From positions 62,001-126,000 of the forward strand of contig CAZSIT010000001.1 in the NCBI GenBank assembly GCA_964607165.1: a stretch of DNA of 64,000 bases, read 5' to 3'. Position numbers and translations under genes: made by a program. Numbering within the stretch: the first letter of the stretch is position 1; each line of letters opens with the position of its first letter. Positions 1 to 7,582 of the stretch are shown in pieces. The notes beneath the pieces are model-generated. The model did not search any database, had not been told where the DNA came from, and saw only the letters and a program-made list of their open reading frames with translations. Source of the stretch: DSPP01 sp964607165 (GTDB lineage: Bacteria > Zixibacteria > MSB-5A5 > DSPP01).

Positions 1-884
1 CGCAGACGGCGACCGCGCCGCAGGCGATGTTAGCGTACGCGCAAACGAAGTCGGAGACTTTTGGCGATTCGGCGGCGGCGGATTCCATCTATCGCATGCT
101 GTTGAACGTTTATCCTCATTCCGACTATGCCAAAGAGGCGATCCGCCATCTGGGCCTGGCCGGAACGGCAGCCGACAGCGGATATCCGGAAGCGGTCTTT
201 TTGCAGGCGGAAAAAACCTGGGAGTCCGGGAACGTGGACAGCGCAAAAGTTCTTTTTTCCCAAATTCCCGAACGATTCCCGAATTCCGAATATGCTCCAA
301 AGTCGCTCTTTACCTTGGCGGCCCTGTACGAAGCTTACGGAAATGCCGGCAGCGATTCGGCCGCTTTTTTGGCTTATCGCGAGGTGGTTAAAAAATATCC
401 GGAGAGCGAGTATGGACGAAAGGCGAAAGAAAAAGTAGGTTTAGCCCCGCCGGAGGTCAAAAAGCCGGATACGCTTGCTTTTCAGCCGGTTGCGCAACCG
501 CCCGATTCCGTCCGAAAGGCGGACAGTCTGAAAGCTTTGACCGCTCTGGATTCGCTGCGTCTATTCGAACGTTTTCAAACGCAGCTGGCCCCGCCGGTGA
601 AAAAGAACGGAGGGTTCGTTTATCCCGCTTCGGAAATTGACGCCAATATCAAGACCAAGCTGGTTTTCAAGGTTTTTTTGGATTATGAAGGGAAAGTGAA
701 GCGGGCCCTTCTGCAAAATCCCTCCGAGTCGGACGTCATCAACCGCGAGGCACAGCGCGCCGTGGAGCTGACTGAGTTTGATATGGTGCGGGTGGACCCG
801 TCCCAATACAACAGTTATTTCATTTTTAAGCTCGAAGTAGCCCCGAAGAGTTCCGATCCTAACGCCCCGCCGGGATTCCGGTAA
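1..884 (+). CDS. TPR-repeat protein with TonB-C-like C-terminus (5' partial)
   Basis: The reading frame is open to the left edge (in frame from base 3), so the true start lies outside the window and the ATG at 27 is probably internal. The visible part has helical repeats of TPR/BamD type, with periodic motifs such as LLNVYPHSDYAKEA and VVKKYPESEYGRKA in the first 140 residues after base 27. A Pro/Lys/Asp linker follows. The last 85 residues resemble a TonB C-terminal fold (KTKLVFKVFLDYEGKVKRA, then AQRAVELTEF). This architecture is typical of envelope proteins that organise periplasmic complexes, but no specific function can be assigned. It ends about 70 bp before the MFS gene on the same strand. 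Confidence 0.7.
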   Translation, partial: QTATAPQAMLAYAQTKSETFGDSAAADSIYRMLLNVYPHSDYAKEAIRHLGLAGTAADSGYPEAVFLQAEKTWESGNVDSAKVLFSQIPERFPNSEYAPKSLFTLAALYEAYGNAGSDSAAFLAYREVVKKYPESEYGRKAKEKVGLAPPEVKKPDTLAFQPVAQPPDSVRKADSLKALTALDSLRLFERFQTQLAPPVKKNGGFVYPASEIDANIKTKLVFKVFLDYEGKVKRALLQNPSESDVINREAQRAVELTEFDMVRVDPSQYNSYFIFKLEVAPKSSDPNAPPGFR

Positions 885-957
885 AGCCTTTTAACATTAC
901 GTGCTCGGTTTTAACAAGCAACTTGACCATTCTTTGGGTTTTTTTTAGAATGCGAGG

Positions 958-2283
958 GTGGAAGAGGGAACGGAGAAAGATTCGATTGCAGATGATGTTG
1001 CAACAAAGCATCGTCAACGGAATTTTTGGCTGGGGGTTACCAACGGAATACTTTTTAACGCCTCCAGCGCTTTTTTAAACGCCAATACCATCCTGCCGCT
1101 TTTTGTTTCACGGCTGACCGACTCTCCCTTCCTGATTGGTACCGCCGCCGCTTTGCATCAAGTGGGCTGGTATGTGCCGCAGCTTTTCATCGCCGCCGCC
1201 AGCGCCCATCGGCCCCGGCAAAAACAGTATTACATCGGAGCCGCATTTTTCCGGCTTTTGGTTTTTTCGGCTTTATTGGCCACTTTTTTCCTTTCTTCGA
1301 ATCAAAAACCGGGGCAGGTTTTGTTCTTCTTTTTTCTTTTTTACGGACTGTATGCCATCGGCGGCGGGTTTGCCGGCGTCGCTTTTATGGAAATCGTTTC
1401 CAAAACGGTGCCGCCGGAAAGACGGGGGAGTTTTTGGGGATTACGAATGTCTGTCGGCGGGCTTTTGGCGGCCGGTTTTGGGCGCGTCGTCGCCGAGGTT
1501 TTGAATCAAAATCCTTTTCCGCGAAACTTTGAGCTGCTGTTTCTTTTTGCCTTCGGATTCATTTTCACCGGGCTTTTTTCGTTTGCCTGGGTGAAAGAGC
1601 CGGAGCTGCCGAATCGCTTGCCGAAGATTCCTTATTTTCAGCGCATTCGGGAGACGGTTTTGCTTTTGAAAACCGACCCGCACTTTTTCCGGCTGTATGC
1701 CACGCGGCTTTTGATTGGAACGTATATGATAGGTGCGCCTTTCTACGTAATTTACGCCCTGCAGGAATTAAAATTCCCGGTTGCGGCGGCGGGGCTTTTT
1801 GTGTCCGCCGAAGTTCTGGGATTGGTGGTTTCCAACCTTTTGTGGAGCGCGCTTTCCAACCGCGGCCGGGATGGGCTGGTGTTACTCGGAACGGCCGCTC
1901 TGACCCTTTTTGCGCCGGTTTGGGCTCTGGCCTCCGGTTGGCTGGGCTTCAGTCCGTTTGTTTATGCTTTTATTTTCTTTGCCTTGGGGGCTACCGATGC
2001 AGGATTGACGGTTGGATATCTCAATCATCTTTTAAAGATAGCGCCGGAGTCGCAGCGCACGCTTTACATCGGGCTTTTGCATACGCTGCTTTTTCCGATT
2101 CTTTTCTTCCCCGGTTTGGGAGGAATAATTCTGGGAAATTTTTCTTTTAGCGGGCTGTTTTTGATGTCCATTCTAATTGCCTTGGTCGGCAGCTGGCGGG
2201 CTTTGGGGATTTACCGCTTGGAGAGAAAAGCGCCGGTTCTGGCAGCGGGGAAACCGGTTATTTCGGAAGAAAAAATTAGTTAA
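958..2283 (+). CDS. Major facilitator superfamily transporter
   Basis: A 441-residue, strongly hydrophobic protein with about 12 predicted membrane segments and a short basic central loop, the usual MFS size and layout. The N-terminal half has the pattern of a first helix followed by LPLFVSRLTDSPFLIG, and the motif between helices 4 and 5 includes VPPERRGSFWGLRMSVGG, resembling the conserved PxxxRG region of MFS carriers. The start is a GTG with only a weak purine stretch upstream; no in-frame ATG precedes the first helix. The substrate cannot be read from the sequence. Its last codons (EEKIS, stop) are duplicated about 128 bp downstream, beyond an inserted palindromic repeat. Confidence 0.8.
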   Translation: MEEGTEKDSIADDVATKHRQRNFWLGVTNGILFNASSAFLNANTILPLFVSRLTDSPFLIGTAAALHQVGWYVPQLFIAAASAHRPRQKQYYIGAAFFRLLVFSALLATFFLSSNQKPGQVLFFFFLFYGLYAIGGGFAGVAFMEIVSKTVPPERRGSFWGLRMSVGGLLAAGFGRVVAEVLNQNPFPRNFELLFLFAFGFIFTGLFSFAWVKEPELPNRLPKIPYFQRIRETVLLLKTDPHFFRLYATRLLIGTYMIGAPFYVIYALQELKFPVAAAGLFVSAEVLGLVVSNLLWSALSNRGRDGLVLLGTAALTLFAPVWALASGWLGFSPFVYAFIFFALGATDAGLTVGYLNHLLKIAPESQRTLYIGLLHTLLFPILFFPGLGGIILGNFSFSGLFLMSILIALVGSWRALGIYRLERKAPVLAAGKPVISEEKIS

Positions 2284-2414
2284 GGACTGTGGCGCAGGAT
2301 AAAGTCCTGCTGAAAGCAGAGAGTATTCTACGTTTTCTGTTGTCGATAGACGCAGGTTAGGTAAAACTTAACCTGCGCCACAGAATCGCGCGAGAGGAAA
2401 AAATTAGTTAGGGC
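2269..2414. repeat. Palindromic repeat insert flanked by a duplicated gene end
   Basis: The 3' end of the MFS gene (GAAAAAATTAGTTAAGG, 2269-2285) recurs as GAAAAAAATTAGTTAGGG at 2397-2414. Between them lies a palindromic element whose outer arms are TGTGGCGCAGG (2288-2298) and CCTGCGCCACA (2372-2382), with an inner hairpin CGCAGGTTA / TAACCTGCG. The right half is the same repeat family seen near 39,890-39,935 and 40,090-40,123. The structure resembles an insertion that duplicated its target. Confidence 0.65.
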
Positions 2415-2662
2415 TGGAAAAAACGGGGGCTTTGTCGGCGGCTGGTGAGCCCGTTGGCGCCGCCCCTCGGCTTCGCTCGGGGTGGTGAGCCTGTCGAACC
2501 GCATTCCCCCTGGCAGGCGGGGCAGGATTTGGATTTTTTCCTTAATTTGCGATATATCATAAATCCGGCCGCCGAGGCAAATAGGGCCACTACAATTCCA
2601 TCCTGCAAAACCATCGGCAGGTTTAGCAGTGGTTCGGCTCCGCTCACGATCAAGAGAAACAT
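2408..2662 (-). CDS. Small FeoB-associated Cys-containing membrane protein
   Basis: An 84-residue protein whose ATG lies one base after the feoB stop codon, so it is the last gene of the feo operon. It has one hydrophobic segment (DGIVVALFASAAGFMIY), a basic stretch (RKLRKKSK) and then CPACQGEC. This is the pattern of the small Cys-rich proteins encoded next to FeoB in many bacteria, thought to assist FeoB-mediated Fe(II) import. After the cysteines the frame runs into a dispersed repeat (GSTGSPPRAKPRGGANG, opposite strand of the gtgagcctgtcgaacc-type repeat). The native C-terminus has therefore probably been replaced by repeat-encoded residues. A TTG start seven codons upstream is possible but less likely. 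Confidence 0.65.
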   Translation of the reverse strand: MFLLIVSGAEPLLNLPMVLQDGIVVALFASAAGFMIYRKLRKKSKSCPACQGECGSTGSPPRAKPRGGANGLTSRRQSPRFFQP

Positions 2663-2663
2663 A

Positions 2664-4817
2664 TTAGAAGAAACTCTGTCCAATCCAACGGGTTAAAAAA
2701 GCGCCGCCGTAGGCCAGAACGGTCATATAAACAAAGGCGAAGGCGGGCCAGCGCCAGCCGTTGGTTTCGCGGCGGATTATAGCAATAGTCGAGATACACT
2801 GCAGTGCGAAAGCGTAGAAGACTAAAAGGGTGATGGCTACCAGGGGAGTCCAGATGACGGCCCCGGTTTTTGGGTCGCGGTCGGATTTCAGTTCCTCGGT
2901 CAAGTTTTTATCGTCCGCCGATGAGCCGACACCATAGACCACGCCCATCGTGGAAACAAAGACTTCCCGCGCGGCAAAGGAACCGAGAATGCCGACGCCG
3001 ATTTTCCAGTCGAATCCCAAGGGTTTCAATACCGGCTCGAAAGCTCTTCCAAAGTAACCGGCAAAGGAATGCCGAAGCCGTTCGGCGGCACGGGTCTGTT
3101 CCAACTTTTCAACGGCGGCCGTCCGATTTGGACTGACCGGCTGACTGAAAATAATTTGTCTTTGAGCATTGAATTTATTTTCGATGGAGCTCCAGCGCGG
3201 ATAGCTGGAGAGTCCCCAGAGGATAATGGAAACGGCAAAAATGATGGTTCCGGCGGAAACTAAAAAGAGTTTGGCGCGTTCCAAAAGCGTCAGGAATAAA
3301 GTTTTAAGATGCGGCATTCGGTAAGGGGGAAGCTCCAACAACAGTGGAGGGGTAGGGCCGCGCAAGATGGTTTTGCGGAAGAGCGAAGCCACGCCGGCGG
3401 CGGCGAAGATTCCCAAAAGATACAATCCCAAAAGCGAAATCCCCTGCAGACCGAATGGGCCCCAGACTTTGGTTTTGGGAATGAAAGCGGCAATCAACAA
3501 AGTGTAAACGACCAGCCGGGCGGAGCAGGTCATCAATGGCGCAACCAAGATGGTTGCCAGCCGGTCGCGGCGGTTGGGAATCGTGCGCGTGGCCATAATT
3601 CCGGGGATGGCACAGGCAAATGAAGACAAAAGCGGGATGAAGCTGCGGCCCGAGAGCCCGACTTTGGACATCAATCTATCCAGCAAAAAGGCGGCGCGGG
3701 CCATATAGCCGGAGTCTTCCAAAAGTGTCAGAAAAAAGAAAAGCAGAAGGATTTGAGGTAGGAAAGTTATCACCGCGCCGACGCCGGCGAAGATGCCGTC
3801 GTTAATCAAGCTTTGCAGCGGGCCGGGAGTGAAGATTTTGTTGGTCAGCGACGGCAGAAAATTACCGGTGATATATCCGATGGCATCCATCGGGAGCTGG
3901 GCCCATTTGAAGATGGATTGGAATACCAGCGTTAAAGTCGCCAAAAGAATAAACGGCCCCGCGAGAGGGTGGAGCAGGATTTTATCCAAGCGCCGGGTCC
4001 AGTCGGCGGTGGGGCGGTTTTCTTTTTGAATAACTTCGCGGGTGATGTCGCGCTGCCACTTGTAGCGCGCTTCGGCGACGAAACGTCGCACGGTTTCTTC
4101 GTTCAGGCCCAGTTCGCTTCTGACTTGATGGGCGATTTTTTCCAACTTATCCGTGCAGGCGGGAGTATGCTGGCCGGCGACACAGTGCAAAGTCTCTAAT
4201 TCGGTAAAACCGGAATTAGGTGAATACTCCTTGAGGCGATTTTCGAGGGCGGGGGGAAGCTCGTATTTTCTCGATGGAATTTTCCAAGTATCGGCCAGAG
4301 ACTTTTCCAGCGCTTCTCCCAGTTTTTTTATTCCGATTCCTTTGGTGGCGACAACTTCTACGACCGGCACTCCCAAGTGGGAAGAAAGTTTTTCTGTATC
4401 CACCGAAAGGCCGATCCTTTCGGCTTCGTCCGTCATCGTCAGCGCCACCACGACCGGGCGGCCCAACTCGATTATTTGTCCAACTAAATAGAGGTGGCGG
4501 GAGAGATTGGTAACATCGGCGACACAAATGGAGGCGTCGGGTGGATTTTCCAAACTTCTGCCGGAAACGAGATTGGTGACCATCGCTTCGTCCGGGGAGC
4601 GGGAAATCAGGGAGTACGTTCCCGGAAGATCAATGACTTCGAAATTGGCGTTCTCGGTTTCCCAAAGGCCGGTTTTTTTCTCCACGGTCACGCCGGGGTA
4701 GTTGGCCACTTTTTGACGAAGGCCGGTGAGGGCATTGAAGAGCGTGGTCTTGCCGCAGTTGGGATTGCCGACCAGGGCGATTGTGAGATTTTTCTTTGAA
4801 GTTGCGGCAGTGGTCAT
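2664..4817 (-). CDS. feoB: Ferrous iron transport protein B
   Basis: A 717-residue inner-membrane Fe(II) importer with an N-terminal GTPase domain. The G1 loop GNPNCGKT is at about residues 17-24, the G3 motif DLPG at about 63-66, and TMTD near residue 130 occupies the G4 position. Residues from about 280 onward form the polytopic Gate/Nucleoside-recognition-like membrane region, including SFACAIPGIMATR and MTCSARLVVYTLL, both typical of FeoB. Length is normal for the family. feoA lies directly upstream, separated by a palindromic repeat, and a small Cys-rich protein gene follows immediately. It forms part of a six-gene minus-strand operon with a porin and a secreted Cys-rich protein. Confidence 0.95.
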   Translation of the reverse strand: MTTAATSKKNLTIALVGNPNCGKTTLFNALTGLRQKVANYPGVTVEKKTGLWETENANFEVIDLPGTYSLISRSPDEAMVTNLVSGRSLENPPDASICVADVTNLSRHLYLVGQIIELGRPVVVALTMTDEAERIGLSVDTEKLSSHLGVPVVEVVATKGIGIKKLGEALEKSLADTWKIPSRKYELPPALENRLKEYSPNSGFTELETLHCVAGQHTPACTDKLEKIAHQVRSELGLNEETVRRFVAEARYKWQRDITREVIQKENRPTADWTRRLDKILLHPLAGPFILLATLTLVFQSIFKWAQLPMDAIGYITGNFLPSLTNKIFTPGPLQSLINDGIFAGVGAVITFLPQILLLFFFLTLLEDSGYMARAAFLLDRLMSKVGLSGRSFIPLLSSFACAIPGIMATRTIPNRRDRLATILVAPLMTCSARLVVYTLLIAAFIPKTKVWGPFGLQGISLLGLYLLGIFAAAGVASLFRKTILRGPTPPLLLELPPYRMPHLKTLFLTLLERAKLFLVSAGTIIFAVSIILWGLSSYPRWSSIENKFNAQRQIIFSQPVSPNRTAAVEKLEQTRAAERLRHSFAGYFGRAFEPVLKPLGFDWKIGVGILGSFAAREVFVSTMGVVYGVGSSADDKNLTEELKSDRDPKTGAVIWTPLVAITLLVFYAFALQCISTIAIIRRETNGWRWPAFAFVYMTVLAYGGAFLTRWIGQSFF

Positions 4818-4830
4818 AATTCAAGAGAAT

Positions 4831-4853
4831 GGGCGTATGCAATACGCCCCTAC
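4831..4853. repeat. REP-like hairpin, CCCCTAC family
   Basis: GGGCGTAT GCA ATACGCCC followed by CCTAC: an 8-bp perfect stem with the constant CCCCTAC edge, sitting in the feoA-feoB intergenic space. It is one of the many copies with differing stems found in this window. Confidence 0.8.
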
Positions 4854-4855
4854 GG

Positions 4856-5140
4856 TTATTCCAGTTCCACCCTCACGGCAGCAGCTTCGTTTTTTCGCAG
4901 GGAAAGCAGAAAGCCATCCACTTCCACCTGAATCGGATCTCCCAGAGGAGCGGAACGGAGGAAACGGACGCGGGCTCCTTTGGCCAGGCCAATTTCGAGA
5001 AGATGCAGGGCCAAGTGGGGTTCAGTTTTGATTTCCACCACACGACCGGTTTCTCCTGCCTTAAGTTTGGCAAGACAGATTAATTTAGTTGTAAACTGAA
5101 TATTTTCTTTATTGTCCGCGAAAATTGAAAAGGGGCTCAT
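4856..5140 (-). CDS. feoA: Ferrous iron transport protein A
   Basis: A 94-residue cytoplasmic SH3-like protein that partners FeoB. Visible family features are LAKLKAGETGRVVEI near the start, then HLLEIGLAKGARVRFLR and GDPIQVEVDGFLLSLRKNEA, which together match the FeoA core. The N-terminus carries about 20 extra residues before the core. The ATG starts one base after the stop of the upstream secreted protein gene, so translation is probably coupled. Function is inferred from the family: control of FeoB GTPase or transport activity. Confidence 0.9.
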   Translation of the reverse strand: MSPFSIFADNKENIQFTTKLICLAKLKAGETGRVVEIKTEPHLALHLLEIGLAKGARVRFLRSAPLGDPIQVEVDGFLLSLRKNEAAAVRVELE

Positions 5141-5141
5141 T

Positions 5142-5657
5142 TTAGTGAAGGTTGGTTCTTTCGATTTTGCCGGCTTCCAAAAGAGGAGAGCGGTCGTTCC
5201 AGTTGCGCAGTGTGCCGCTGACGGTCAACCGGCTGCCGTCTTCAAAATTTTCTATACCCTGTCCGGCAAGATGGAAAAGCTGGCCGGTTTCGGCGACTTT
5301 TAAATAGACGTTTTGATTTTCGGTCACCTTTGTGCCTTTTACGGAGAGCATAATTTTAGAGACCGAAAAACGATGGGAAGCGGAGGCTTCCAAACTTTTG
5401 GCGATGTTCCCTACCGGCAGTTTAGCCGCTTGGTCGAAAGTTGCCACCAAGGTCATTCCGTTCAGTTTTATTCGCGAGGCTTTGGCCTCCTGTTGAACCA
5501 CCTGGCGCATTGCGGTGCGGCAGCCTTCGCAGGAAGCGCAACCTTCCAGCTTCAAGGACAGGAGGGCGAAGGGCTGGTTGTCTTCAGCGATTGCCGCCGC
5601 GTTGAGCAGGAGGAGCAAAGCGGCGATTGTTCCTGCTCTAACTTTATATTTTTTCAT
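5142..5657 (-). CDS. Secreted Cys-rich HMA-like protein
   Basis: A 171-residue protein with an N-terminal signal peptide (hydrophobic residues about 8-22, then AIAED). Just after it lies GCASCEGC (Cys40, Cys43, Cys46), at the position of the CxxC metal-binding loop of heavy-metal-associated domains. The following stretch to about residue 95 is compatible with that fold. The C-terminal third (KVTENQNVYLKVAETGQLF onward) looks like a small beta-rich domain. It sits between a porin and feoA with gaps of 33 and 1 bp, so it probably handles iron or another metal in the periplasm, either by binding it or by thiol chemistry. The function is inferred; no close named family is recognised. Confidence 0.7.
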   Translation of the reverse strand: MKKYKVRAGTIAALLLLLNAAAIAEDNQPFALLSLKLEGCASCEGCRTAMRQVVQQEAKASRIKLNGMTLVATFDQAAKLPVGNIAKSLEASASHRFSVSKIMLSVKGTKVTENQNVYLKVAETGQLFHLAGQGIENFEDGSRLTVSGTLRNWNDRSPLLEAGKIERTNLH

Positions 5658-5690
5658 TTTATCATTTCCTCATTTGCTCATTTTTGGATT

Positions 5691-6827
5691 TCAGAACATA
5701 AAAGCGGCGCCGACGTTTAGCCGCTCCACTTTGTCATCCTTTCCATCCTTCCAGAATTCCCCGTCCAGCTTCAAGGCTACGGAAGATAATGGATAAAAAG
5801 CCATTCCGGTAGCGAAAATCCGGCGCAAGGCGCGTTGGTCGGCGGCAAAACCGGTCGCAACTTCCTGATTGGTGTTGAAACGCTCATAGCGGCCGAAAAG
5901 AACCAAGTCCTTTTCGGATTTTTCACTGCCTTGCGACCATAACTCTTTGAAATGATAAGCTGCCTCGGCATTCCCGCCTTGCATAGCTTTACCTATAGGT
6001 TCGCTCGCCGCTCGGCTGACCTGCTCAGCGCCGATGATTTCAGTGCGCACAAAAGTTCCCGAAAGCTCCAAGCCCGCATATCTGAACTTGGCATCACCTT
6101 CCCATATTTTTACCAGTACGTAGCCAAGCGTAGGGTTGGATTGGTCGGCGCCGCCTACATAGCCGGAGGTGGAGACAGTCAAGTATTTGACCGGCGAAAA
6201 TTCCAGACGCCCGACGCCGGCCCAATCCTCGATTTTTGATTCGGCCCCCTTGCTGCTGACATCGTGCAGCCCTTCAAGGGAGGAGGTGATTCTGGCCGCA
6301 TCCAGCCCGGCGGTAGCGTAGGCCCGGAAGGCTAATTTGTTCTGGAAGGCGCGTCCAACGATTCCGGCGCCGTTTTCCTGCCAGGTGGTGGGGATTATAA
6401 ACCGTTCCAAATAGGGGCGCTCGACGGAATAAAAAGTTGGCGGCTCGTGAAACTCGTTTAGCGGCCCGACCGGCATCAAGACCGAGCCGACCCGCGCCGA
6501 AAGGCCGGGTTTGAGGTCGAATTCCAGAAACCCGTATTCAAGCTCCAGTTCGGTTGCGGCATGCTCGAAATCCAACTCCATATCCATTCGAATCCGGTCG
6601 GAAAAATCGTAGGCCAAACCGATAACCCAGCGGTGGATGTCGATTTCATCTCCGCCAGCCTGCGACATTGCGCCAGTTTTGGGATGGTTGAAGTGCAGCT
6701 CTCCATAGCCGTGGAAATGATAGGGGACGGGCTTTTCCTCCTCCTGCCCCTGTGCGGCCGGTTGCGGAAGCAATAAAACAAGGGAGAAGATCCCGCAGAG
6801 TTTGGCAAGCTTTACGGCTTTGAACAT
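5691..6827 (-). CDS. Outer-membrane porin-like beta-barrel in the feo operon
   Basis: A 378-residue protein with a signal peptide (LFSLV-type hydrophobic core, cleavage near AQGQEE), alternating amphipathic strands and a C-terminal phenylalanine, as expected for an outer-membrane barrel. It is similar along much of its length to the barrel at 23535-24695 in this window. Both share an ELxFEH motif, a PLG/PVG turn followed by a conserved loop, and an IIPTTWQENGAG / VIPATLSEAGLG block. The family resembles phosphate-selective porin O/P-type proteins. Its place upstream of an HMA-like protein and feoAB suggests passage of iron or another metal across the outer membrane. That is an inference from context. 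Confidence 0.8.
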   Translation of the reverse strand: MFKAVKLAKLCGIFSLVLLLPQPAAQGQEEEKPVPYHFHGYGELHFNHPKTGAMSQAGGDEIDIHRWVIGLAYDFSDRIRMDMELDFEHAATELELEYGFLEFDLKPGLSARVGSVLMPVGPLNEFHEPPTFYSVERPYLERFIIPTTWQENGAGIVGRAFQNKLAFRAYATAGLDAARITSSLEGLHDVSSKGAESKIEDWAGVGRLEFSPVKYLTVSTSGYVGGADQSNPTLGYVLVKIWEGDAKFRYAGLELSGTFVRTEIIGAEQVSRAASEPIGKAMQGGNAEAAYHFKELWSQGSEKSEKDLVLFGRYERFNTNQEVATGFAADQRALRRIFATGMAFYPLSSVALKLDGEFWKDGKDDKVERLNVGAAFMF

Positions 6828-6868
6828 TGAGGCGATTACTTCCCTTTGGGATTTTTGGCTGCCATCAT

Positions 6869-7102
6869 TTACAGTCCCGTCAAACCTTTGATTGCCAGAT
6901 AGGGCAAAAGGATATACAGCACGACGTCGCGCACGGCGTAGAAGGCGATTATCAAAACCAGCCAGCGCCAGCCTTTTTTCTTAAAGTGAGCAAACGTTTC
7001 CCTGCGCCCCAGCTTTCCTTGGGGCAAAAGTTCCCAACGAACCAGAAACCTCCTCACGTTGCCAAAACCTCGAGGATTTCTTGGAACCGCTTTTAACCGC
7101 AT
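6869..7102 (-). CDS. Small basic membrane protein
   Basis: A 77-residue protein. Residues 1-45 are strongly basic, and residues about 46-72 form one long or two short hydrophobic segments (WLVLIIAFYAVRDVVLYIL). The ATG is preceded by an AAGAAAG purine run, and the stop lies 41 bp before the porin, so this is probably the first gene of the feo-porin operon. I do not recognise a family. It could be a small inner-membrane accessory protein of the metal-uptake system. Confidence 0.5.
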   Translation of the reverse strand: MRLKAVPRNPRGFGNVRRFLVRWELLPQGKLGRRETFAHFKKKGWRWLVLIIAFYAVRDVVLYILLPYLAIKGLTGL

Positions 7103-7507
7103 TGCTTGTTACTTTCTTTACAAGTCTTCGTAAAAACTTCCATCGAGGCGGGAAATAATGCGGTTTTATATAAACTGTCAAGAGCCGAAAACAAATTTTA
7201 ACTTGTTGTCAATCAATATGTTGCTAAGAAAGTCGCAACTTTTTAGATCTATGGCGACCAATTTGGTCGGCAATTAGTAATCTTTAGGGTTGATTGGTAT
7301 TAGCGGAAGGGCTTAGCGAATCTTACCAGTTTGGGCAATTGCTTTTCCACGGTTTTAATTAGCATCAGGACAAGAAAAGAGGCAAGAGGGTTAGCCGGCT
7401 TTATTGATGATTTATTGCTTTCCCAAAACGGTTGGGGCAACTAAATTAACCCCGTATATGGCAAGTTTATACTTTGAGGCAGTGTCAATGCCAAACTATA
7501 CTTAAAA
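7103..7507. other. Intergenic region between divergent feo operon and kinase gene
   Basis: About 400 bp of AT-rich DNA with no convincing gene. It contains a perfect 7-bp palindrome with a single central base, CGACCAATTTGGTCG (7255-7269), which could be an operator. It also holds two related blocks, GCAAGTTTATACTTT and GCCAAACTATACTTA (about 7460-7503). It must contain the promoters of the minus-strand feo operon and of the plus-strand kinase, but none can be fixed with confidence. Confidence 0.4.
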
Positions 7508-7582
7508 ATGATAGGCCAAACCATGCAAGAATTGAGTCATTGTTGGATTGAAACATTGAATCATTTAATGAATAAAAAATGA
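7508..7582 (+). other. Upstream ORF that duplicates the kinase start
   Basis: A 24-codon frame beginning MIGQTMQELSH. Its first codons duplicate the start of the following kinase (MIGQT): the surrounding 19 bases at 7504-7522 match 7575-7593 at 17 positions. Its TGA overlaps the kinase ATG as ATGA, so it could couple translation. The middle of the frame is made of the ATTGA-type repeat. It may be a by-product of repeat insertion rather than a selected peptide. Confidence 0.5.
7531..7563. repeat. ATTGA-type repeat, left copy flanking the kinase gene
   Basis: A 33-bp sequence beginning ATTGAGTCATTG and ending GAAACATTGAATCA. It recurs in the same orientation at 10951-10983 with three mismatches, so the kinase gene lies between direct repeats. 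A shorter relative lies after the other TPR kinase at 42836-42857. Confidence 0.75.
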
